Assembly: GCA_015056155.1 (NCBI GenBank)
Contig: SVGU01000003.1
Coordinates: 1-64,000 of the forward strand
Direction: 5' to 3'
Source of the DNA: Clostridiales bacterium
Lineage (GTDB): Bacteria; Bacillota; Clostridia; Christensenellales; Aristaeellaceae
DNA length: 64,000 bases
Positions 7,913 through 14,767 of this stretch are shown here, piece by piece. Within the stretch, counting starts at the first letter, position 1. Each line of letters opens with the position of its first letter. The position numbers and the translations under genes are program-made. Under the pieces are notes generated by a model. That model did not search any database and had not been told where the DNA came from. It worked only from the letters and a program-made list of their open reading frames with translations.

Positions 7913-8629
7913 TCACGCCTCCTTGTTGTATGCGAGGGCTTCCTCCAGCGTGAATGCGCCCTCGTACATCGCGCGGCCGAGGATCGCGCCGGCGCAGCCC
8001 GCGGCCATCAAGTTGCCCAGATCGTTCAGGCAGCTCACGCCGCCGGAACCGATGATGTCCATGCCCGTCTGCTCGATGAGCCGCCGGGTGGCCTCGACAT
8101 TGGGGCCCTGCATCATGCCGTCGCGGCTGATGTCGGTGTAGATCACGTCACGTACGCCCATGTCGCGCATGCGCAGGGCGAGCTCCACGGCGGTCAGGGC
8201 CGACGTCTCGACCCAGCCGCGGGTGGCGACGAGGCCGTTTTTCGCGTCAATGCCCACGGCGATGCAGCCGGGGAACTCGCGGCAGGCCTCGCGGACAAGC
8301 TCCGGATTCTCCGCCGCCGCCGTGCCGATGATGCAGCGCTTCACGCCCGCGTTCACGCGCAGCTCGATGTCCTGCATCGTGCGCAGGCCGCCGCCGAGCT
8401 CGACCTGCCCGTCAAAGGCCGCGACGACCTCGCGGATCAGCGGCAGATGGGCGGTCTTGCCTTCAAAGGCGGCGGTCAGGTCGACCAGATGCAGCCACTG
8501 CGCACCCTTGGCGCGCCATTTGGCAGACATTTCAACAGGATCGCCGTAGACGGTCACGTCGTCGCGCTTGCCCTGACGCAGGCGCACGGCCTTGCCGTCC
8601 AGCATGTCAATGGCGGGGTAGAGGATCAT
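7913..8629 (-). CDS. hisA: phosphoribosyl-ProFAR isomerase HisA
   Basis: A 238-aa TIM-barrel isomerase converting ProFAR to PRFAR, step 4 of histidine synthesis. It shows LYPAIDMLDGKAVRL at the N-terminus with the catalytic Asp, VELGGGLR near residue 80, a second catalytic Asp in YTDISRDGM and GSGGVS near 200. The ATG at 8629 is preferred over an in-frame GTG at 8638 because the GTG overlaps the GGAGG, while the ATG is eight bases after it. That ribosome binding site lies in the loop of a hairpin shared word for word with hisD. The downstream GNAT-HisIE gene begins 3 bp after the stop. Confidence 0.95.
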   Translation of the reverse strand: MILYPAIDMLDGKAVRLRQGKRDDVTVYGDPVEMSAKWRAKGAQWLHLVDLTAAFEGKTAHLPLIREVVAAFDGQVELGGGLRTMQDIELRVNAGVKRCIIGTAAAENPELVREACREFPGCIAVGIDAKNGLVATRGWVETSALTAVELALRMRDMGVRDVIYTDISRDGMMQGPNVEATRRLIEQTGMDIIGSGGVSCLNDLGNLMAAGCAGAILGRAMYEGAFTLEEALAYNKEA

Positions 8630-8657
8630 GAAAAACACCTCCGGAGTTTTTCAAATT
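8627..8657. repeat. 31-bp repeat with hairpin over the hisA ribosome binding site
   Basis: This 31-bp block is identical to 10727-10757 in front of hisD. On the coding strand GAAAAAC and GTTTTTC form a 7-bp stem whose 9-nt loop holds CCGGAGG, the Shine-Dalgarno of hisA. The start codon is the last base pairs of the block. It may tune translation, or simply have been copied together with the adjoining heptad repeat. Confidence 0.7.
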
Positions 8658-8685
8658 CGGAATTCGGAATGCGGAATTCGGAATT
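8654..8685. repeat. heptad repeat array, type copy 1 (hisB-hisA spacer)
   Basis: Four 7-bp units ATTCGGA, ATTCGGA, ATGCGGA, ATTCGGA then ATT. The same unit order, including the variant third unit, recurs at 23071, 23934 and, inverted, at 32630. This copy has no inverted partner. It lies just after the hisB stop codon. Confidence 0.85.
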
Positions 8686-8692
8686 GGGCTGG

Positions 8693-9280
8693 TCAGTCCA
8701 GCGCGCCTTTGGTGGAGAGTACGCCCTGGATGTTCTGGTCGATGCGCATCGCGTCGCGCAGGGCCAGACCGAAGGCCTTGAAGAGAGCCTCCATCTTGTG
8801 GTGGTCGTTGCGGCCTGCGAGGACGCTCAGATGCACGGTCAGCCCGGCGTTGACGGTCACGGCGCGGAAGAATTCCTCCGCCAGCTGCGTGTCCATTTTT
8901 CCGCACATGGGCGCGGCGAACTCCGCCTGATAAGCCAGGTAGGGGCGGCCGCTGATGTCGATGGCGGCGAAGGCGAGCGCCTCGTCCATGGGCATGTAGG
9001 CGCTGCCGACGCGGCGGATGCCCGCCCGGTCGCCCAGCGCTTCGCGGATGGCCTTGCCCAGGCAGATGCCCGCGTCCTCGACCGTGTGGTGCGCGTCCAC
9101 CTCCAGGTCGCCCTTGCAGGTGAGCGTCAGGTCGATCTGCGCAAAGCGGCTGAGCGCGTCCAGCATGTGGTCGAAGAAGCCCACGCCGGTGGCCAGCTCC
9201 GTCTTGCCGGAGCCGTCGAGCATCACGGTCAGCTTGATATCGGTTTCCTTTGTCGCACGGGCAAAGCTTGCAGTACGCAT
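8693..9280 (-). CDS. hisB: imidazoleglycerol-phosphate dehydratase HisB
   Basis: A 195-aa protein, the normal length for monofunctional HisB, which dehydrates imidazoleglycerol phosphate in step 6 of histidine synthesis. It has the two characteristic metal-binding stretches, GVGFFDHMLDALSRF with DAHHTVEDAGI, and later RPYLAYQAEF and LAGRNDHHKMEALFKAF. The start MRTASFARAT is chosen because AGGAG lies seven bases upstream; a longer frame has no ribosome binding site. It lies between hisD and hisA; spacers on both sides are unusual, with hairpins toward hisD and the heptad array toward hisA. Confidence 0.95.
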   Translation of the reverse strand: MRTASFARATKETDIKLTVMLDGSGKTELATGVGFFDHMLDALSRFAQIDLTLTCKGDLEVDAHHTVEDAGICLGKAIREALGDRAGIRRVGSAYMPMDEALAFAAIDISGRPYLAYQAEFAAPMCGKMDTQLAEEFFRAVTVNAGLTVHLSVLAGRNDHHKMEALFKAFGLALRDAMRIDQNIQGVLSTKGALD

Positions 9281-9345
9281 AAACACACTCCTATTGCTCG
9301 GACTCCCACGCGGAGCCAACTGAAAAAGGAACATCCAACTCAATC

Positions 9346-9428
9346 GCGCAAAGGGTGTCGAGAGGGTCGAAGACCCTTCGCGGGTGCAGGGCAGAGCCCT
9401 GCCGGGGTCCAGGGGCAGAGCCCCTGGC
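9346..9428. repeat. three consecutive hairpins between hisD and hisB
   Basis: GGGTCGAAGACCC, GCAGGGCAGAGCCCTGC and CCAGGGGCAGAGCCCCTGG follow one another, each a short perfect palindromic hairpin, running up to the hisD stop. The layout resembles REP-type intergenic repeats of GC-rich clostridia. It may stabilise or partly terminate the his transcript. Confidence 0.6.
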
Positions 9429-9430
9429 GC

Positions 9431-10729
9431 TTACCTGATCTCCTTGCCGAAGCGGATGGCGACGGAGTTTGCGTGGGCGTCGAGGCCCTCCTGCTGCGCC
9501 AGCAGGATCACCTGATCGGCGACGCGCTCCAGCTCCGCGCGGGAGCAGCAGATGAGGCTGGACTTCTTCACGAAGTCGTCCACGTTCAGGGGGGAGAAGA
9601 AGCGGGCGGTGCCGCTGGTGGGCAGGACGTGGTTGGGGCCGGCGAAATAGTCGCCCAGCGGTTCGGGGGAGTAGTGGCCCATGAAGATCGCGCCGGCGTT
9701 TTCGATCAGGGGCAGCAGTGCGTAGGGATCGCTGACGGACAGCTCGAGGTGTTCCGGGGCGATCTGGTTGGCGATATCCGCGCAGTCCTCCATGGTCGGC
9801 GCAACGACGATGGTGCCGTAGGCGGACAGGCTCTGCTCGACCACTTCCCTGCGGGGCAGGAGCGCCGTCTGCCGGGCCAGCTCCGCGTCCACCGCATCCG
9901 CCAGCGCGGCGCTGTCGGTCACGAGGATCGCCGCGGCGAGGGGATCGTGCTCCGCCTGGGACAGCAGGTCAGCCGCCACATAGCGGGGATCGGCGCTGTC
10001 GTCCGCGATGACCAGCACCTCGCTGGGGCCGGCGACCATGTCGATGCCGACGTGGCCGAAAACCTCGCGTTTGGCGTTGGCGACGTAGATGTTGCCGGGG
10101 CCGGTGATCTTGTCCACTCGCGGGATGGACTCGGTGCCGAAGGCCAGCGCGGCCACGGCCTGGGCGCCGCCGACCTTGAAGATGCGGTCAACGCCCGCGA
10201 TGTCCGCCGCCACCAGGGCCAGCGGGTAGCTCACGCCGCCGTCCTTGCCGGGAGGTGTCACCATCACGATGTCCTTGACGCCCGCAACCTTCGCAGGCAG
10301 CACGTTCATCAGCACCGAGGAGGGGTAGGCCGCCGTGCCGCCGGGGACGTACACGCCCACGCGCTTGAGGGGCGTGATCTTCTGACCGAGGCTGATGGCG
10401 GGATCGAAATTCATCCAGGTGTTCGTCTTCTGCTTCTCGTGGAAGGCAGTGATGCGGCGGGCAGCCTCGCGCATCGCGGCGAGCCACTCGGGGGAGGCGG
10501 CCTCGTAGGCCTTGTCGATCTCCTCGCGGGTGACCTGCACGGTTTCGGCGGTCAGGCTCACCTTGTCGAAGCGGGCCGTGTAGTCAAACAGGGCAGCGTC
10601 GCCCTCCTCGCGGACGCGGGCGACGATCTCCTTCACGCGGGCGGAGATCTCATCGTTCTGAAGCTGGCTGCGGTTCATCACGCGGGCCTTGAGCGCCTGC
10701 GCGTCGGACATATTCAAAATCGGAATCAT
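9431..10729 (-). CDS. hisD: histidinol dehydrogenase HisD
   Basis: About 432 aa, the usual size for HisD, the zinc enzyme that oxidises L-histidinol to L-histidine with two NAD+. Recognisable stretches are RVGVYVPGGTAAYPSSVLMN near residue 110, KVGGAQAVAALAFGT, KITGPGNIYVANAK, DMVAGPSEVLVIAD near 220, LSQAEHDP and PEHLELSV near 320, followed by GPNHVLPTSGTARF. The ATG at 10729 lies eight bases after GGAGG in the loop of the same hairpin that precedes hisA; an in-frame GTG nine bases earlier overlaps that ribosome binding site. Downstream spacer to hisB holds three hairpins. Confidence 0.95.
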   Translation of the reverse strand: MIPILNMSDAQALKARVMNRSQLQNDEISARVKEIVARVREEGDAALFDYTARFDKVSLTAETVQVTREEIDKAYEAASPEWLAAMREAARRITAFHEKQKTNTWMNFDPAISLGQKITPLKRVGVYVPGGTAAYPSSVLMNVLPAKVAGVKDIVMVTPPGKDGGVSYPLALVAADIAGVDRIFKVGGAQAVAALAFGTESIPRVDKITGPGNIYVANAKREVFGHVGIDMVAGPSEVLVIADDSADPRYVAADLLSQAEHDPLAAAILVTDSAALADAVDAELARQTALLPRREVVEQSLSAYGTIVVAPTMEDCADIANQIAPEHLELSVSDPYALLPLIENAGAIFMGHYSPEPLGDYFAGPNHVLPTSGTARFFSPLNVDDFVKKSSLICCSRAELERVADQVILLAQQEGLDAHANSVAIRFGKEIR

Positions 10730-10757
10730 GAAAAACACCTCCGGAGTTTTTCAAATT
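10727..10757. repeat. 31-bp repeat with hairpin over the hisD ribosome binding site
   Basis: Identical to 8627-8657. The coding strand has GAAAAAC and GTTTTTC around CCGGAGG, placing the Shine-Dalgarno of hisD in the loop. A heptad array (10754-10778) again adjoins on the upstream side. Confidence 0.7.
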
Positions 10758-10778
10758 AAGAATTAAGAATTAAGAATT
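10754..10778. repeat. heptad repeat array, divergent ATTAAGA type (hisG-hisD spacer)
   Basis: Three units ATTAAGA followed by ATT, period seven. The unit differs from the ATTCGGA family but the period and position beside the 31-bp block are the same. The reverse strand of this array supplies the last codons and TAA stop of hisG, so it has been absorbed into the gene end. Confidence 0.7.
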
Positions 10779-11417
10779 GAGCTTGGCGACCTCTGCGGCG
10801 AGACCGTCGATGATCTCCCGGATGCGGTCGCGCTTGGTCTTCATGGATACGCGGTTGACCACCAGGCGGGCGGAGCATTCGCAGACGTCCTCCAGCACTG
10901 TCAGGCCGTTGGCGCGCAGGGTGCTGCCGCTCTCGACGATGTCGAGGATCACGTCGGACAGGCCGATCACCGGGCCCAGCTCGATGGAGCCGTGCAGCTC
11001 GATGATCTCGATCGTCTGGCCCTTTGCGTCGTAGAAGCTGCGGGCGACGCTGGGGTACTTCGTCGCCACGCGGAAGGTGGCGCGGGTCGCCTGCTGATGG
11101 GACTGGTCGGCATAGCCGGCGATGCACAGCCGGCAGCGCCCGAAGGTGAGGTCCAGCACCTCGTACAGCGGGCGGCCGGCCTCCAGCAGCGTGTCCTTGC
11201 CCACCACGCCGAAGTCAGCCACGCCGTGGTCGACGTAGGTCGGGACGTCGCTGGGCTTGACAAGGATGAAGCGGATGTTGTTCTTCCTGTCCCACAGGAC
11301 GAGCTGGCGGCCGGGATTGCGGGGCTCGGAGCAGTCGATGCCGAGATTCTCCAGCAGCGTGAAGGCCTGCTCCGCCAGACGCCCCTTGGCCAGGGCAAAG
11401 GTGATGACCGGCTGCAT
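10770..11417 (-). CDS. hisG: ATP phosphoribosyltransferase catalytic subunit HisG (short form)
   Basis: A 215-aa short-form HisG, first enzyme of histidine synthesis (ATP + PRPP to phosphoribosyl-ATP). Motifs: FALAKGRLAEQAF at the N-terminus, DVPTYVDHGVADFGVVGKD near 60, TKYPSVARSFY near 120, ELHGSIELGPVIGLSDVILDI and ESGSTLRANGL near 160. Short-form HisG needs HisZ, encoded just upstream; the hisZ TGA and hisG ATG share one base (TGATG), typical of coupling. The last residues LNS and the stop come from the ATTAAGA repeat. Confidence 0.95.
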   Translation of the reverse strand: MQPVITFALAKGRLAEQAFTLLENLGIDCSEPRNPGRQLVLWDRKNNIRFILVKPSDVPTYVDHGVADFGVVGKDTLLEAGRPLYEVLDLTFGRCRLCIAGYADQSHQQATRATFRVATKYPSVARSFYDAKGQTIEIIELHGSIELGPVIGLSDVILDIVESGSTLRANGLTVLEDVCECSARLVVNRVSMKTKRDRIREIIDGLAAEVAKLNS

Positions 11418-12628
11418 CAGAACACCGCCTTTCCGTATTGCTGCAGGCCGTCCTTTGTGATGTAGACGGCGGCCTGCGCGTGGTTGGTATCGATCCGGTG
11501 TCGCAGCGCCTCGGCGTTCATGCCGTACATGATCGCGACCGACACGCCGCGCTTGCGCTGCTGCTTGGCATAGGCGATCGCGTCCGCCTGGCAGGCTGCG
11601 TCGAAGCCCAGCACGATGTCCGGCACCGGCGCTTCGAAGGACGCGCCCTGCCGCTCCAGCGCGATCAGCAGCAGCTTCAGGTTCAGCGCAAAGCCCGTCG
11701 CGGGCAGCTCGCGGCCGAAGCGGGCGAGCAGGTGATCGTAGCGGCCGCCGGACATCAGCGGCTGACCCAGCTCCGCAACGAGGCCGCGGAAGATCGTGCC
11801 GGAATAATAATTCGCCTCGTGCGCCATGCCCAGGTCGATGCTGATGCACTCATCGCAGCCGTATTCCTTCAGCACAGCCATGATCTGCCGCAGATTGTCG
11901 ATCGCGGCGAGGCACAGGGGATGGCGGGTGAGGGCCGCAGCCTCGTCCAGCACGGACGCGCCGCCGTACAGGCGGGGCAGCTGCATCAGGCGGGCCGTCA
12001 CGTCTGCGGAGATGTCCAGCTTGCTCAGGTACAGCTCCATGTCCAGCGTGCTTTTCTGCTCCGTGAGGGCGCTCATGACGGCGCTCTGCTCCTCGGTCAG
12101 CCCGGCCTCCTGCAGGAAGCCGGTCACGAACTGCGCCTGTCCCAGCTCGATCTGGAAATCCTTCAGCCCGCTCTGCTGCAGCACGTGGATCGCCAGTGCG
12201 ATCACTTCCGCGTCCGCCTGCGGGCTTGCTTCACCCATCAGCTCCACGCCGGCCTGCGTTTCCTCGCAGAGCATGGAGGAGGTCTCCGAGCGCACCTTCG
12301 TGGCGGACTGCAGATAGCACAGCCGCAGCGGCAGCGGCGCATCGGCCAGACGGCCGGCGGCCATCCGGGCCGCGGGGATCGTCGAATCCGGACGGACGGC
12401 GAGGATGCGCGCCTGCGCGTCGAAGGTCTTCCACAGATGCTCCGGCCGGAAGCCGTAGGTGCGATCATCCAGCGCGTCATAATATTCAAGGATCGGCGTT
12501 TCGATCTCCTGATAGCCCTCCAGCGTGAACAGCTGCCGCAGGCGCTGCTCCAGCTGGCGCTTGCGGGCGCACTCGCCGGGCAGGGTGTCCTGCATGCCGC
12601 TGGGGATCTGAAGCTTCCGACTGGCCAT
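11417..12628 (-). CDS. hisZ: ATP phosphoribosyltransferase regulatory subunit HisZ
   Basis: A 403-aa class II HisRS-like protein lacking a tRNA anticodon-binding role, 390-400 aa being typical for HisZ. It shows IPSGMQDTLPGECARK, TPILEYYDALDD, VRPDSTIPAARMAAGRL (class II motif 2 region) and DECISIDLGMAHEANYYSGTIFRG. HisZ forms a hetero-octamer with short HisG and makes it sensitive to histidine. AGGAGG precedes the ATG. First gene of the his operon, with promoter at 12683-12711. A stand-alone HisS is less likely given the hisG neighbour and lack of a C-terminal anticodon domain. Confidence 0.93.
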   Translation of the reverse strand: MASRKLQIPSGMQDTLPGECARKRQLEQRLRQLFTLEGYQEIETPILEYYDALDDRTYGFRPEHLWKTFDAQARILAVRPDSTIPAARMAAGRLADAPLPLRLCYLQSATKVRSETSSMLCEETQAGVELMGEASPQADAEVIALAIHVLQQSGLKDFQIELGQAQFVTGFLQEAGLTEEQSAVMSALTEQKSTLDMELYLSKLDISADVTARLMQLPRLYGGASVLDEAAALTRHPLCLAAIDNLRQIMAVLKEYGCDECISIDLGMAHEANYYSGTIFRGLVAELGQPLMSGGRYDHLLARFGRELPATGFALNLKLLLIALERQGASFEAPVPDIVLGFDAACQADAIAYAKQQRKRGVSVAIMYGMNAEALRHRIDTNHAQAAVYITKDGLQQYGKAVF

Positions 12629-12654
12629 AGGCGACCTCCTGAAAGTCTGATAAT

Positions 12655-12674
12655 TTAGCGCGATAAAGCGCTAA
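12655..12674. promoter_or_regulatory. palindromic candidate operator or leader hairpin of the his operon
   Basis: Perfect 7-bp arms TTAGCGC and GCGCTAA around GATAAA. It begins about nine bases after the TATAAT, so it lies in the initially transcribed region. That is the place for a repressor site. No T-box specifier stem or terminator is visible in the short leader (about 45 nt). Confidence 0.65.
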
Positions 12675-12682
12675 TGTGGTGA

Positions 12683-12711
12683 ATTATAACAGGATTTCCC
12701 TCTGCTGTCAA
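12683..12711 (-). promoter_or_regulatory. consensus sigma-A promoter of the his operon
   Basis: TTGACA, 17 bp, TATAAT on the minus strand, matching the consensus at all twelve positions. A promoter this strong for a biosynthetic operon implies repression, fitting the palindrome just downstream. Confidence 0.9.
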
Positions 12712-12831
12712 GGGGAATCGCAAAAAATCTGCACGTACCTATTATAACATCCCAGGGGAGAAGCGTCCACGGAAGTACAAAGGAAGCACAGGCAAGAACA
12801 GAAAAAGAACCTGCCGCGCTGTCCGGACAAC

Positions 12832-12864
12832 AAAAACCGGGCGCACACGAGTGTGTACGCCCGG
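12832..12864 (-). terminator. intrinsic terminator after the secreted duplicated-domain gene
   Basis: On the minus strand the stem CCGGGCG/CGCCCGG, extended by ACAC/GTGT, is followed by a run of five T. Confidence 0.85.
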
Positions 12865-12894
12865 AGGATTCCGGAAGAACCGAAATGCAGATGA

Positions 12895-14616
12895 TTACTC
12901 CGCAACGGGGAGCATGGTCATCAGCTGATCGCGGTAGGCGACCCAGGTGGGGTGATTGCGCCAGTAACGGGGCAGGCTGTTGCCGTTGCCGTCGATGGGA
13001 TCACGCCAGGTGACCTTGTTGTTGATGGACAGGAAGGCCACGGACGCGCCGCCCAGATCCTTCTGCACGCTCACGGCGTCAGCGCTGGTCAGACCGCCCT
13101 CGGTGGAGGTCAGCGCGTCAACGGTGATCTCGTCCAGGCTGGTGAACCACTTGATGCACTGGCTGTGCTCCAGCAGGCGGGCAGTGGAGCCGCCGGCGTA
13201 GACGAACTGCACGGTCACAGCGCCGTTGTTCACGGCCACATAAGCGTCGCCGATCTCGTGGGCGTCAGCGCCAACCAGGGTGAAGCGCTGCCAGCCGGTC
13301 TGGGTCAGGTCGACGGGAACGATGTTGTGCCAGTCTTCGGCGATGCCCAGATCCTTCAGGCTCAGGCCGGCCAGACCGACGGTGTTGCTGTTGTACCAGA
13401 TGCCGGTGTTCTCCTTGGCGGGGATCACGTTCTGGCTGGAGGTGACGAAGAAGTCGACCTCGATGGAGTTGACGCTGACCAGATCGTCGGGATTGACCGC
13501 AGAGGTGGTGCCTTCGGTGCCGTCCCAGGTCTCATGGCCCCACGGCACGCCGGGCTGATTGGCGGCCATCCAGGCGTCGTACAGGATCGCGTAGTCGTCG
13601 TTGGCATCGAAGATGACGCCGTTGTCATAGCCGGTGGGGCCGTAGGCAACGCTGCCGAAGTCGATGGAAACGCCGTTGACGCGGATGTCGCTGATGCCCA
13701 GGTACTTGCCGTCCATGACGGAGCCCTCGGCGTTGCCGTCGGAGACGACGAGGATCAGCTTCTCAGCGCCGTTGCCCTGGGGAGTCCAGCCGCCCTGATC
13801 CATGAAGTACGCGGTCAGGGTGTAGTGGCCGTCGCCGGTGATGGTGACGGTGGTGCTGTCACCCAGGGTGCCGTTGGTCTCGGGCCACCAGCCGCCGGCC
13901 TGGTAGTACAGGTGAGCGTCGGCAGTGGGGCCGGTGTAGGGAGCGGGCTCCTCGATCTCGGGCACGACGTAAGGCATGGCGCCCAGCTCCTCGGGAGCAG
14001 CGCCGGCCTCGGCGGCCACGATGAAGTCGACCTCGATGGTGTCGCCGGCGACGATGTCATCGGGGTTGATGATCAGGTAGGAAGCGTCTTCCACGGTGCC
14101 GTCAAAGGCGCGGTGGTTGGCGGGGCCGGTCGCGCTGGGCTCGAAGAAGGGATCCCAGTAGGAGTTGTAGATGGAAACCATGCCGGCGTTGGGGTCGTCA
14201 TGGTAGGCGCCGTACATGTTCTCCTTCACCTCGATGGGCGTGCCGTTGACGCGGATCTCGGTGATGTCGACATAATAGCCGGGGAAGAGGACCTCAGCGT
14301 CGTTCAGGATCAGGTTGAACTGAATCGCGCCTTCGGCCTTCTGCCAGTTGAACTTCAGGCCGACAGTGTACTTGCCGGGGCCGGTGACTTCCGCATTGGT
14401 CGCCTCGACGCCAGTCTCGGAAGAGGGCTGGTCAACGCGCTGATGCTGGGGCCACCAGGGGAAATTGGCCTGGTCCTTCTCGTGGTTGGACGCGAAGTAG
14501 AGCAGCCATGCGGTGGACGAGGTCTTCGCGGGCTCCTCAGCGGAAGCGGAGACCATGCCCAGCGCCATCGTGGCGATCATCAGGACCGCCAGAAGCATGG
14601 ACAGGAACTTCTTCAT
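12895..14616 (-). CDS. large secreted protein with duplicated beta-rich domain, function unknown
   Basis: A 573-aa exported protein: signal peptide MKKFLSMLLAVLMIATMALG ending near SASAEE. The mature protein has two related halves. Residues 75-200 and 265-400 each contain a GxYTxxxxF/Y strand pattern (GKYTVGLKF and GHYTLTAYF), a hydrophobic strand (FNLILNDAEV and KLILVVSDGN), an IRVNGxxI motif (EIRVNGTPIEV and DIRVNGVSIDF), a Trp/Tyr-rich loop and an NPDDxVxxxxIEVDF closing motif. This suggests a tandem carbohydrate-binding or jelly-roll fold. I recognise no family. A consensus promoter with two palindromes lies upstream. The start is fixed by AAGGAGG. Confidence 0.8.
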   Translation of the reverse strand: MKKFLSMLLAVLMIATMALGMVSASAEEPAKTSSTAWLLYFASNHEKDQANFPWWPQHQRVDQPSSETGVEATNAEVTGPGKYTVGLKFNWQKAEGAIQFNLILNDAEVLFPGYYVDITEIRVNGTPIEVKENMYGAYHDDPNAGMVSIYNSYWDPFFEPSATGPANHRAFDGTVEDASYLIINPDDIVAGDTIEVDFIVAAEAGAAPEELGAMPYVVPEIEEPAPYTGPTADAHLYYQAGGWWPETNGTLGDSTTVTITGDGHYTLTAYFMDQGGWTPQGNGAEKLILVVSDGNAEGSVMDGKYLGISDIRVNGVSIDFGSVAYGPTGYDNGVIFDANDDYAILYDAWMAANQPGVPWGHETWDGTEGTTSAVNPDDLVSVNSIEVDFFVTSSQNVIPAKENTGIWYNSNTVGLAGLSLKDLGIAEDWHNIVPVDLTQTGWQRFTLVGADAHEIGDAYVAVNNGAVTVQFVYAGGSTARLLEHSQCIKWFTSLDEITVDALTSTEGGLTSADAVSVQKDLGGASVAFLSINNKVTWRDPIDGNGNSLPRYWRNHPTWVAYRDQLMTMLPVAE

Positions 14617-14652
14617 GGATATTCCTCCTTTAAACGATGATCGGCTTGCAGG

Positions 14653-14666
14653 ACGAAAACGTTCCG
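14653..14666. promoter_or_regulatory. candidate LacI-family operator upstream of the secreted protein gene
   Basis: ACGAAAACGTTCCG, a LacI/CcpA-type half-palindrome centred on ACGT, lies between the promoter and the ribosome binding site. The first eleven bases are repeated at 49880-49890 in the carbohydrate locus. Confidence 0.45.
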
Positions 14667-14682
14667 CAGACGATTTATACTC

Positions 14683-14711
14683 ATTATAGGTTATTTTAAC
14701 CAATTCGTCAA
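14683..14711 (-). promoter_or_regulatory. sigma-A promoter with a palindrome filling its spacer
   Basis: TTGACG, 17 bp, TATAAT on the minus strand. The spacer contains the palindrome GGTTATTTTAACC (14689-14701), a plausible repressor site blocking polymerase. Confidence 0.8.
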
Positions 14712-14723
14712 GGTTGTGTGAAA

Positions 14724-14763
14724 GAAAAAACAACCCGGACGCGCGGAATTCCTGCGTCCGGGT
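14724..14763 (-). terminator. intrinsic terminator of the ruv operon
   Basis: Minus-strand stem ACCCGGACGC with GCGTCCGGGT, then a T-rich tail (TTGTTTTTT). It lies 5 bp past the ruvB stop. Confidence 0.85.
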
Positions 14764-14767
14764 GATA

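Noticed and set aside
12629-12682. T-box in the his leader
   Set aside because: The leader is only about 45 nt and holds just the 20-bp palindrome.
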